Assembly (NCBI GenBank): GCA_018432315.1
Contig: JAHDLB010000003.1
Location: 1 to 64,000 of the forward strand
Length of the DNA: 64,000 nt
DNA from: Anaerolineae bacterium
GTDB taxonomy: Bacteria; Chloroflexota; Anaerolineae; Aggregatilineales; Aggregatilineaceae
Direction of reading: 5' to 3'
Made by a program: the position numbers and the translations under genes. Shown one piece after another: positions 41,080 through 48,255 of this stretch (positions are counted from its first letter, which is position 1; the number at the start of each line of letters is the position of its first letter). The notes beneath the pieces were generated by a model. It saw only the letters and a list, made by a program, of their open reading frames with translations, made no database searches and was not told the origin of the DNA.

Positions 41080-41221
41080 GGCTGGTGAAAAAATGAGAGC
41101 GACTCGGCGATCGCGCCGCGGGCCACCAGGAAAATGGCGTTCCCCGGTCCGTATGGACGGGCGTTTCTCCAGGTCCAGGTACCACTCCGGATCACGACAG
41201 CCATTCCTCATGTGCCAGGCA

Positions 41222-41247
41222 CAAAAAACCAGAGCCGCGGGCTCTGG
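41222..41247 (-). terminator. Intrinsic terminator: end of moa operon and/or start of the pyr leader
   Basis: CCAGAGCC (minus strand from 41247) pairs with GGCTCTGG around CGC and is followed by TTTTTT (41228-41223). It is 70 bases past the moaC stop. A promoter-like sequence immediately upstream would start transcription almost at the foot of this stem. Confidence 0.8.
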
Positions 41248-41253
41248 ACCTTC

Positions 41254-41282
41254 AGTTTACCGGGAATGGCCGCGCCCGTCAA
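41254..41282 (-). promoter_or_regulatory. Candidate sigma-70-type promoter for the pyr operon
   Basis: On the minus strand TTGACG (41277-41282), a 17-base spacer and TAAACT (41254-41259). The predicted start is near 41247, giving a leader of about 220 bases with two terminator-like hairpins. Confidence 0.55.
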
Positions 41283-41316
41283 TGGTAAAAATCGGGCGGG
41301 ATCGGGGCGCGGCAGG

Positions 41317-41772
41317 TCAGCCGCCGTTCGTGCTCGATGCCGCCGGCTGGTAGTGGTAGTCGCCGCTTTTGCCGCCGCTCTTGGCGATCAGCCGCGTGTA
41401 GGCGATCTCCATGTCGCGCGTGTGCGGTTTGAGCATATCGTACAGGGTGAGCGCGGTGATGCTGGCGGCGGTCATGGCCTCCATCTCGACGCCGGTCGGC
41501 GCGAAGGTCTTGACCAGGGCCTGCAGGCGCACGCCTTCCGGCTCGAAGTAGTACGCGATCTGCACGTGCGTGAGCGGCAGCGGGTGGCAGAACGGGATCA
41601 GGTCCCAGGTTTTCTTGGCGGCGAGGATGCCCGCCGCCCGCGCGATCTCCAGCGCGTCGCCTTTCTCCAGCCCGCGCTCGCGCAGCAGCGTCTGGATCTC
41701 GGCGGGCATGGTGATCAGCGTCTCGGCGATGGCCTGGCGCTGGGTGGCTGATTTGGCGCTGACGTCTTTCAT
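41317..41772 (-). CDS. moaC: Cyclic pyranopterin monophosphate synthase
   Basis: A 151-residue enzyme converting the MoaA product (3',8-cyclo-GTP) to cyclic pyranopterin monophosphate, early in molybdenum cofactor synthesis. Conserved motifs are KKTWDLIPFCHPLPLTHV, APTGVEMEAMTAAS and LYDMLKPHTRDMEI, with the catalytic Lys in AKSGGKSG. Length is typical. The ATG overlaps the moaE stop by one base (TGATG). Last gene of moaA-D-E-C. Confidence 0.96.
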   Translation of the reverse strand: MKDVSAKSATQRQAIAETLITMPAEIQTLLRERGLEKGDALEIARAAGILAAKKTWDLIPFCHPLPLTHVQIAYYFEPEGVRLQALVKTFAPTGVEMEAMTAASITALTLYDMLKPHTRDMEIAYTRLIAKSGGKSGDYHYQPAASSTNGG

Positions 41773-42206
41773 CAGGACTCCTTTCGGGTGAGGGGCACGC
41801 CGTCCAGGTACCGGCTCTCGCCGGTGACGTAGTGTTCTTCCTTCCAGATCGGCGCGCGCTGCTTGATCGCGTCGATGGCATAGCGCGAGGCGTCGTAGGC
41901 GGCGGCGCGGTGGGCGGCGCGCACGACGATGATCACGCTCGGCTCGCCCAGCTTCAGCGTCCCGACCCGGTGCTGAATCCGGCAGCGACGCACGTCGAAG
42001 CGGTCCAGCGTCTCGGCCTCGATCGCGCGCAGCACTTTCTCGGCCATGGAGACGTGCACTTCGTAGGTCATGCCATCGACCGGCTGGCCTTCGTTCTCGT
42101 TGCGCACCGTGCCGAAGAACACGACCAGCGCGCCGCAGGCGGGATCTTCGGTTTCGGCCAGCAGCGGCGCCAGTTCCAGCGGGGTATCCAGAATCCAGCG
42201 GCCCAT
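41772..42206 (-). CDS. moaE: Molybdopterin synthase large subunit
   Basis: A 144-residue catalytic subunit that, with MoaD thiocarboxylate, inserts the dithiolene sulfurs. GALVVFFGTVRNENEG, YEVHVSMAEKVLRAI and APIWKEEHYVTGESRYLDG (catalytic Lys pair) are characteristic. The ATG at 42206 has GGAGG 5 bases upstream, overlapping the end of moaD; a GTG at 42218 is less likely. It overlaps moaC by one base. Confidence 0.95.
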   Translation of the reverse strand: MGRWILDTPLELAPLLAETEDPACGALVVFFGTVRNENEGQPVDGMTYEVHVSMAEKVLRAIEAETLDRFDVRRCRIQHRVGTLKLGEPSVIIVVRAAHRAAAYDASRYAIDAIKQRAPIWKEEHYVTGESRYLDGVPLTRKES

Positions 42207-42207
42207 C

Positions 42208-42456
42208 CTAACCTCCACTCACCGGGGGCAGCAGCGCGGCCCGGTCGCCGTCGCGCAGGCGATAGCCCGGATCGACGATCTCGTCGCCGACCACGAACGC
42301 CACGGTGGGCAGGCGCTCGCCCAGCGCCGGATAGCGCGCCGCGAGCCAGTCGCCCAGCTCTTGCACGGTCAGCGAGTCGCCGTCCAGGTCCAGCGTCTGG
42401 GTCTTGGCGCCGACGTCCTGCTTGAGGCCGCCGTAGAAGGTGACGTGCAGTTTCAT
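42208..42456 (-). CDS. moaD: Molybdopterin synthase sulfur-carrier subunit
   Basis: An 82-residue ubiquitin-fold protein ending in ALLPPVSGG. The C-terminal Gly-Gly is adenylated and thiocarboxylated to carry sulfur for MoaE. The start at 42456 (MKLHVTFYGGLKQDVG) gives the expected MoaD length. It lies 13 bases after moaA and 1 base before moaE. No MoeB-type activator is in the window. Confidence 0.93.
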   Translation of the reverse strand: MKLHVTFYGGLKQDVGAKTQTLDLDGDSLTVQELGDWLAARYPALGERLPTVAFVVGDEIVDPGYRLRDGDRAALLPPVSGG

Positions 42457-42469
42457 GCCCGGCCCTCGC

Positions 42470-43501
42470 TCATCCCCCGATGTGATACATTTCGACTTTT
42501 TGCTGGCGCGGCTCGGTGAGCGACGACCGGATCTCGGAGTAGCGATCCGTCCGGCGGTGCCACACGCCGCGCACGATCTGCTCCAGTTCACCGTCGGACG
42601 CCCCGGCGCGCAGCGGGGCGCGCAGGTCGGTGCCCGCCGCGGCGAACAGGCAGGTGAACAGGCTGCCCTCCGGCGAGAGCCGCAGCCGCGTGCACCCGCC
42701 ACAGAAGGGCTGCGTCACCGACGCGATCACGCCGATCTCGCCGGACCCGTCGCGGAAGCGGAAGCGCCGGGCGACCTCGCCGGGGTAGTTGGGCGGGACC
42801 GGCTCCAGCGGCAGGACGGCGTCGATCCGGCTGACGATCTCGCGGGCCGGGACGACGTGCTCCATCGCCCAGCCGTTGCGCGTGCCGACGTCCATGAACT
42901 CGATGAAGCGCACGATGTAGCCGTTGTCTTTGCCGAAGCGGGCCAGATCGACCAGGGTGTGATCGTTGACGCCGCGCTGCACGACGGCGTTGATCTTGAT
43001 CGGCGCGAAGCCGGCAGCGCGAGCCGCGTCGATGCCCGCCAGCACCTGTTCGAGCTGGGCGCGGTCGCCGTTCATCTGGCGGAACACGCCCTCGTCCAGG
43101 CTGTCGAGGCTGATCGTCACGCGGCCCAGTCCCGCCGCGCGCAGCGCCCCGGCCTGCTGCGGCAGCAGGAAGCCGTTGGTCGTCAGGGCGACGTCGTCGA
43201 TGCCATCCACGGCGGCGATCTGCTCGACCAGCCGCTCGATCTGCTGGCGGACCAGCGGCTCGCCGCCGGTCAGGCGCACCTTGTGCACGCCCAGCCGCGC
43301 GAACAACCGCACCAGCCGGGCGATCTCCTCGAAGGTGAGCAGCTCGCTGCGGGGCAGGAACTGGTAGCGCTCGCCGAAGATCTCGGCGGGCATGCAGTAC
43401 GTGCAGCGGAAATTGCAGCGATCGGTGACCGAGATGCGCAGATCGCGCAGGGGCCGGTTCAAGGCGTCGGCGAGCGTTGGTGTCGGGCGGTGATTATCCA
43501 A
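42470..43501 (-). CDS. moaA: GTP 3',8-cyclase (radical SAM)
   Basis: About 343 residues. The radical-SAM cluster is in DRCNFRCTYCMPAE (CxxxCxxC), and a second 4Fe-4S cluster that binds GTP is ligated by FCGGCTRLRL and a downstream FTCLF Cys. KVRLTGGEPLVR and RVTISLDSL follow. Although MoaA usually ends in Gly-Gly, here HIGG is present as expected. TTG at 43501 is chosen because a TATAAT box at 43557-43562 would put the transcript start at about 43550; a GTG at 43552 would be almost leaderless. First gene of the moa operon. Confidence 0.93.
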   Translation of the reverse strand: MDNHRPTPTLADALNRPLRDLRISVTDRCNFRCTYCMPAEIFGERYQFLPRSELLTFEEIARLVRLFARLGVHKVRLTGGEPLVRQQIERLVEQIAAVDGIDDVALTTNGFLLPQQAGALRAAGLGRVTISLDSLDEGVFRQMNGDRAQLEQVLAGIDAARAAGFAPIKINAVVQRGVNDHTLVDLARFGKDNGYIVRFIEFMDVGTRNGWAMEHVVPAREIVSRIDAVLPLEPVPPNYPGEVARRFRFRDGSGEIGVIASVTQPFCGGCTRLRLSPEGSLFTCLFAAAGTDLRAPLRAGASDGELEQIVRGVWHRRTDRYSEIRSSLTEPRQQKVEMYHIGG

Positions 43502-43556
43502 AACGGCACAGTCCAGGCAAATAAAAGTGATGACGGTGAGAGTTATTGTCACGCAG

Positions 43557-43562
43557 ATTATA
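43557..43562 (-). promoter_or_regulatory. Candidate -10 box of the moa operon
   Basis: TATAAT on the minus strand between the GH13 stop and moaA. No convincing -35. It bears on the moaA start choice. Confidence 0.5.
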
Positions 43563-43597
43563 GCGTGAAAGCCGCACTTTCCCCACCGCGCCGCACC

Positions 43598-45211
43598 TCA
43601 CGCGCCGCCCCGGCGCTCGCGGATCAGGGCCCGGTAGTCGCGCAGCAGGTCCCGGTCCTGGTCGGCGCCCCAGGCCATCGGCGTGCGGCTGAGATGGTGC
43701 CCGCCGTTCTGCGTGCTGGTCGCCTGGCTCAGCCCGACCTCGGTGCCGTAGAGAATGACCGGCGGGCCGGGCTGCTGCATCTGGACGGCGGCAGCGCGGA
43801 GCAGCGCCCGCTTGTCGCCCCCGGCGATGAACAGGAAGCGGTCCATGTCGTGGTTGTCGAGGAAGACCGGCATCACGAAATCGCCCGCGAAGTACGCCGT
43901 GTGGCGTGCGGCGAAGATCGCGAACCGCTCTTCGGACCACGCCCGCCAGCCGTAGGTCTTGCGGATGGCTTCGCTGATGTGGAAATCGAGGCAGCCATCG
44001 AGGCGGCCCTGGTAGGCGCGGATCACGTCGGGCGCGTCGACCACTTCGCCGAAGCAGAAGCTGTCCGGATTCTCCTGCTTGCACGCCGTCCGGAAATCGC
44101 TCCAGAAGTCCGGGCCGGGGCCGTTGGCGTAGTCGAGCCGGTAGCCGTCGACGTGAAACTCGCGCAGCCAGCGGCGGGCGATGCCGATCATCCAGTCGTG
44201 GGCGCCGGGGTCCGCCAAGTTGACCTGGGGCATGGCGGGATTGCCGAAGAAGGTCCGGTAGCCGGCCTCGGAGTCGTCGAAGGTGAACCAGGCGCGGTAG
44301 GGGCTGGCGGGATCGGCCAGCGCGGCCTGGAAGACCGGGTGCTGGTCCGAGATGTGGTTGCAGACGAGGTCGAGCAGCACGCGGATGCCGCGCGCGTGGG
44401 CTGCTTCGACCACGGCGTGCAGCGCCTCGTCACCGCCCAGGCGCGGCTCGACGCGCTCGAAGTCGGTCACGTCGTAGCCGTGGTGCGACGGGCTGGCCCA
44501 GGTGGGGCTGAGCCAGATGCAGGTCGCGCCCAGCTCGGCGATGTAGTCCATCTTGTCGCGCACGCCCCACAGCGTCCCACCGCAGAAGCCCATCAGGTCG
44601 GTTGTTTGCAGCCAGTCGCGGCCCTCGCCGGGGTAGAAGCGGTCGACGAAGACGTGATAGATCACGGCCTGGCGCGCCCAGGCAGGCGGCGCGAAGGTGT
44701 CCACGTGATAGGCGAAGGTTCGGCCCGCCGGGTCGCCGCGCTTGAGATCGGGCGCGACGGGCTGCTGGCGAAAGTAGGCGCCGGCGGCGGCTTCGGCGGT
44801 GGCGGTGACGTCCGGCCAATCGGCGAACGATTCCGGCCCGTCACCGGCCCACGCGCCGATCCGGTAGCGGACGGTGACGCCGTCGGGCTGGGCGGGCAGG
44901 GTGCCCTGCCAGCGCGTCACGTAGCCCCAGGCCAGCGTGTCCCACGCCACGTCACACTGTTCCAGCCGGATCGCGTGCCCGTTGGTCGCCACGCCGCGCG
45001 CGCCCGCGGGCGGGCTGCCGTCCGTGGTGTAATAGCAGGCGACGTGCTCCGCCAGCAGGTCGGCGCCGGTCTGCACGGTGATCGTCACCGGCTGGCCGGG
45101 CAGGGGATCGCGCGGGTGCAGCATGTGCTGGTGCTGGACGCCGAGCCGCCGCGCGCGGTGGTGCACGGTCTTGAGTTCGTCAGTTGCCAGGGTGCCGAAA
45201 GCGAAATCCAT
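43598..45211 (-). CDS. GH13 alpha-amylase-family glycosidase (neopullulanase/cyclomaltodextrinase-like)
   Basis: A 537-residue cytoplasmic enzyme (no signal peptide) acting on alpha-glucans. Residues 1-165 form a beta-rich N-terminal domain, as in cyclomaltodextrinase relatives. The (beta/alpha)8 barrel follows with the four classical regions: LLDLVCNH, GYRLDYANG (nucleophile Asp), FCFGEVVDA (acid/base Glu) and PVFLDNHDMDR. The chain stops about 40 residues after ILYGTEVGLSQ, so most of the usual C-terminal beta-domain is missing. Single gene, ending 96 bases before moaA. Confidence 0.88.
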   Translation of the reverse strand: MDFAFGTLATDELKTVHHRARRLGVQHQHMLHPRDPLPGQPVTITVQTGADLLAEHVACYYTTDGSPPAGARGVATNGHAIRLEQCDVAWDTLAWGYVTRWQGTLPAQPDGVTVRYRIGAWAGDGPESFADWPDVTATAEAAAGAYFRQQPVAPDLKRGDPAGRTFAYHVDTFAPPAWARQAVIYHVFVDRFYPGEGRDWLQTTDLMGFCGGTLWGVRDKMDYIAELGATCIWLSPTWASPSHHGYDVTDFERVEPRLGGDEALHAVVEAAHARGIRVLLDLVCNHISDQHPVFQAALADPASPYRAWFTFDDSEAGYRTFFGNPAMPQVNLADPGAHDWMIGIARRWLREFHVDGYRLDYANGPGPDFWSDFRTACKQENPDSFCFGEVVDAPDVIRAYQGRLDGCLDFHISEAIRKTYGWRAWSEERFAIFAARHTAYFAGDFVMPVFLDNHDMDRFLFIAGGDKRALLRAAAVQMQQPGPPVILYGTEVGLSQATSTQNGGHHLSRTPMAWGADQDRDLLRDYRALIRERRGGA

Positions 45212-45376
45212 GCCAGAACCTCCTCCGGGGGAGTGGTGTCGATTAGGGCGAACATTGTAGCCCTGAATGGGGAAGCGCTCAATAAGAGCGCGGCGATGCG
45301 GAAAGGTCGTTTTCGGGCGATTTGGTGACTTGTGCCAACACGCATCTTGTCCTATAATGACGATTGTTCAAGTTGC

Positions 45377-45387
45377 ATTGTAACAAT
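45377..45387. promoter_or_regulatory. Palindrome ATTGTAACAAT upstream of the cytochrome genes
   Basis: A perfect 11-bp palindrome in the 281-base gap before the first cytochrome gene. Possible operator; no family assigned. Confidence 0.35.
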
Positions 45388-45402
45388 AGCGATTGAAATA
45401 AC

Positions 45403-45416
45403 GTGACAGATGTCAC
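45403..45416. promoter_or_regulatory. CRP/FNR-like palindrome upstream of the cytochrome genes
   Basis: GTGACA-GA-TGTCAC is a perfect inverted repeat with the GTGA/TCAC half-sites of CRP/FNR-family regulators, about 80 bases before the first cytochrome ATG. Regulator unknown. Confidence 0.45.
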
Positions 45417-45493
45417 TGGCCCGTTTACAATTTAACAAATAAGATTGAACGGGATTCACACGATTGCGGTTGTTTATCAAAGATAGTTGGTGT

Positions 45494-46231
45494 ATGTCCA
45501 GGTTCCTTTGTAGCTGCGTTTTTCTGGCCGGCGTGATCATGCTGGCGTTCGCCGTGGGGCTGTTCCTGAACGGGCAGGCCGGCGGCGATCGATCGATCCT
45601 GGAAGCGCGGCTCGCCGTGCAGGACGCGGTAGCGAGCCTGGAACCGTGTGAAACGTGCCATTCGGGCGCGGCGCAAAGCGGCACCCTGGTCGCGTTCCGG
45701 CCCCTGGTGCAGGCCAGCCGCCCGGCGGTCGACGCGCCGTCGCTGGCCGCGTCGATGCCCCAGGTGGATTACCTGCGCGTGGAGCTGGACGCCCGGCTGG
45801 CGGAAGTCGGCCAGCGCGTCCTGGATGCGCCCGCCAGCGACGACCCGGCGTACCGGGCCGCGATCGATCACTATCTCGCGGTGTACCACGCCGCGCAGTC
45901 GGACCTGGACGGGGCGCAGGTTGCCAGCGCGCTGCACGCGCTCGACGGCGTGACGGCGCTGCTGGCCGAGTCCGTGAATCGGGCCAGCCCGGTCCGGCTG
46001 GAACGCGCGCCCGAACCGGCTCCGCGCTGCCTGGAAGTCGCGGCGCAGTCTGCCCCGCCGCCATTGGTGCGGGTAGCTGCCAGCGCCCAGGGCATGATCC
46101 TCGACCAGACGCCGGCCATCGAGCCGGCGAACCTGAGCGCACGCGTGTACGTGCCGTCGCGCGTGGTCGTCGTGTCGCACCGCTGCGATCCGCCTGCGGG
46201 TGCGATCTTTGATTCGGTTAGTCATGCATGA
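45494..46231 (+). CDS. Membrane-anchored monohaem c-type cytochrome-like protein
   Basis: A 245-residue protein with an N-terminal membrane segment (about residues 5-28) and one CETCH haem site shortly after it. The remaining 180 residues are helical, then Pro/Val-rich, and show no second haem site or recognised domain. The ATG at 45494 is chosen over a TTG at 45464; both have weak ribosome sites. It is followed by an intrinsic terminator and then by the nonahaem cytochrome gene. A small electron-transfer or haem-protein partner is inferred. Confidence 0.7.
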   Translation: MSRFLCSCVFLAGVIMLAFAVGLFLNGQAGGDRSILEARLAVQDAVASLEPCETCHSGAAQSGTLVAFRPLVQASRPAVDAPSLAASMPQVDYLRVELDARLAEVGQRVLDAPASDDPAYRAAIDHYLAVYHAAQSDLDGAQVASALHALDGVTALLAESVNRASPVRLERAPEPAPRCLEVAAQSAPPPLVRVAASAQGMILDQTPAIEPANLSARVYVPSRVVVVSHRCDPPAGAIFDSVSHA

Positions 46232-46267
46232 GAGATTGCCATCGGAACCGGTGCGCAATCTCTTTTT
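46231..46267 (+). terminator. Intrinsic terminator between the first and second cytochrome genes
   Basis: AGAGATTGC (46231-46239) pairs with GCAATCTCT (46255-46263) and runs into a T5 tract, starting at the stop codon of the monohaem gene and ending 32 bases before the nonahaem ATG. It could end the first transcript or act as a partial read-through site. Confidence 0.8.
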
Positions 46268-46298
46268 GCATTCATTTTCGAGAAGGAGAGGGGCATTT

Positions 46299-48155
46299 AT
46301 GGTAAGAAAAGTGCTTTTGCTAGTCGGGCTGATCCTGCTGCTGATGGCCTTTGGCGTGTACGGGGCCAGCGGCCAGGACGGCGAAACGGACGAACCATTC
46401 TCTGAGGTGCCGATCACCACGTCCGCTACCGAAGCGGTGGGTGTCGGTTCCTACGTGGCCGGGGAAGCCTACGCGGTGGCTGCCGGTGAAGACCCGGCGG
46501 AACAGCCGGTGCAGGCGTTGATCCTCCCGTATGGCATCTATCCGAACATGCACGTCGAGGTGATCGAGGACTTCCAGCAGCCCGAGCCGGCGGTCGAAGG
46601 CTTCACGTTCGACTGGAGCCTGAGCGCGCCGGAAGGCTCGTCCGCCGAGTTGATCGAGGGCACGGTCGCGATCTTCATGGCCGACGTCGAGGGGCAGTAC
46701 GAGCTGACCCTGACGGCCACCGATGCCGACGGCAACAGCGGCGAGACAAGCTGGGTGGTGACGGCCTCGACCTATATCGGCGTGGGCGCGATGGACGGCC
46801 TGCAGGCGGCGTTCCCCGCGTGCAGCATGTGCCACGCAGACCAGGCTGATGACTGGGCCGCCACGGCGCACGCCACCATGTTCACCCGCGCCATCAACGG
46901 CGAAGTGAGCGATCACTACGGCCCCGACTGCGTGAGCTGCCACGTCACCGGCTTCAACAACCGGCCCGAGGCGGACAACGGCGGGTTCGACGACCTGGCG
47001 CGCGAAGCGGGCTGGACCCTCCCCGAGGAACTGACCGCGGGCAACTGGGAAGCGATGGTGGCCGAGTTCCCCGAAGTCGCCAAGCTGGCGAACATCCAGT
47101 GCGAAAGCTGCCACGGTCCGGGCGCGGCGCACGCCAGTAACGGCGGCGATCCGTCGATGATCGGCGTCGGCCTGGACTACGGGACCTGCGCGCAGTGCCA
47201 TGCCGAAGACCCGTACCACGTCTTCCCGCAGCAGTGGGAAGTGAGCGCCCACGCGGACAAGAACGCCCAGGCGTTCTGGTACCCGATCGGTGAGGACCGC
47301 CTGGCGTGTGTCGCGTGCCACAGCGGCGCCGGGTACATCGACGCGGCCAACGGCGTGCCGATGGAAGAGCGGCGCAGCGGCTACCAGCCGATCACCTGCG
47401 CCGTCTGCCACGACCCGCACCACGCGGACAACCCGAACCAACTGCGCATCTTCGACACGGTGACGCTGCCCAACGGTACCGAGGTGGCCGAAGCGGGCCC
47501 GGCGGCGACGTGCATGACCTGCCACAACTCGCGGGTCGATGCGGTAGCCGTGGTCGAGGGCGAGCGCTTCAGCACGCCGCACTACTCGGTGGCCGCGGAA
47601 CTGATCAACAACACCGGCGGGTACACCTGGGGCGAGACGGTGCCGGCCACGCTGCACGGCCAGATCATCCAGGACTCGTGCGTGAGCTGCCACATGGCCG
47701 ACACGCCGGGCATGGATGACGATGGTAACCCGCTGCCCGGTCACAACACGGTCGGCCAGCACACGTTCGCGATGGTCAGCCCGGTGGATGGCGCCGAGAA
47801 CGTCGCCACCTGCCAGGGGTGCCACAGCGGCGTGGAGAGCTTCGCGTTTGACGCGGCGGGCGACTATGACGGCGACGGCGCGGTCGAAACCAACCAGGAC
47901 GAGGTCGCCGGCCTGCTCGAGGTCTTGCAGGGCGCACTCGAGGAGAGCGGCGTGGCCGTGCTCGATCACCACCCGTACTTCGAGCTGCCGGAAGACGCGA
48001 GCGTCGACGTGAAGGGCGCGGTCTTCAACTTCAAGATGATCCGCGACGACCAGGGCTCGGTGGTGCATAACCTGAAATACTCGGTCGGGCTGCTCCAGCT
48101 CAGCTATGCCAAGCTGACGGGCGAGCCGGTGCCGGGTGCGACGCTGGTCGAGTAG
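46299..48155 (+). CDS. Secreted nonahaem c-type cytochrome
   Basis: A 618-residue exported protein. The signal peptide (MVRKVLLLVGLILLLMAF...) ends near residue 27. Residues 60-160 form a beta-rich region resembling a PKD/Ig-like fold (FDWSLSAPEGSSAEL, YELTLTATDADGNSG). Nine CxxCH sites lie between residues 175 and 509: CSMCH, CVSCH, CESCH, CAQCH, CVACH, CAVCH, CMTCH, CVSCH and CQGCH, with many extra His available as distal ligands. The last 110 residues are haem-free. AGGAG precedes the ATG. The haem spacing recalls octahaem/decahaem cytochromes of respiratory chains; the electron acceptor is unknown. Confidence 0.9.
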   Translation: MVRKVLLLVGLILLLMAFGVYGASGQDGETDEPFSEVPITTSATEAVGVGSYVAGEAYAVAAGEDPAEQPVQALILPYGIYPNMHVEVIEDFQQPEPAVEGFTFDWSLSAPEGSSAELIEGTVAIFMADVEGQYELTLTATDADGNSGETSWVVTASTYIGVGAMDGLQAAFPACSMCHADQADDWAATAHATMFTRAINGEVSDHYGPDCVSCHVTGFNNRPEADNGGFDDLAREAGWTLPEELTAGNWEAMVAEFPEVAKLANIQCESCHGPGAAHASNGGDPSMIGVGLDYGTCAQCHAEDPYHVFPQQWEVSAHADKNAQAFWYPIGEDRLACVACHSGAGYIDAANGVPMEERRSGYQPITCAVCHDPHHADNPNQLRIFDTVTLPNGTEVAEAGPAATCMTCHNSRVDAVAVVEGERFSTPHYSVAAELINNTGGYTWGETVPATLHGQIIQDSCVSCHMADTPGMDDDGNPLPGHNTVGQHTFAMVSPVDGAENVATCQGCHSGVESFAFDAAGDYDGDGAVETNQDEVAGLLEVLQGALEESGVAVLDHHPYFELPEDASVDVKGAVFNFKMIRDDQGSVVHNLKYSVGLLQLSYAKLTGEPVPGATLVE

Positions 48156-48200
48156 TCTCGTGTCGGGCTATCGCTGCGGCGCGGCCTGACGTTCTGTGAT

Positions 48201-48234
48201 GGCGCCCATTGGTCGACCCTGACCCGTGGGCGCC
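48201..48234 (+). terminator. Hairpin between the nonahaem and undecahaem genes
   Basis: GGCGCCCA (48201-48208) pairs with TGGGCGCC (48227-48234). There is no real U tract (GCATTATC), so read-through into the next gene is likely. Confidence 0.4.
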
Positions 48235-48255
48235 GCATTATCCCCTGGAGGCAGG

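Noticed and set aside
40990-41211. A 73-codon leader frame before pyrB as a real protein gene
   Set aside because: It has a poor ribosome site and overlaps pyrB. It is mentioned only as a possible leader peptide for attenuation.
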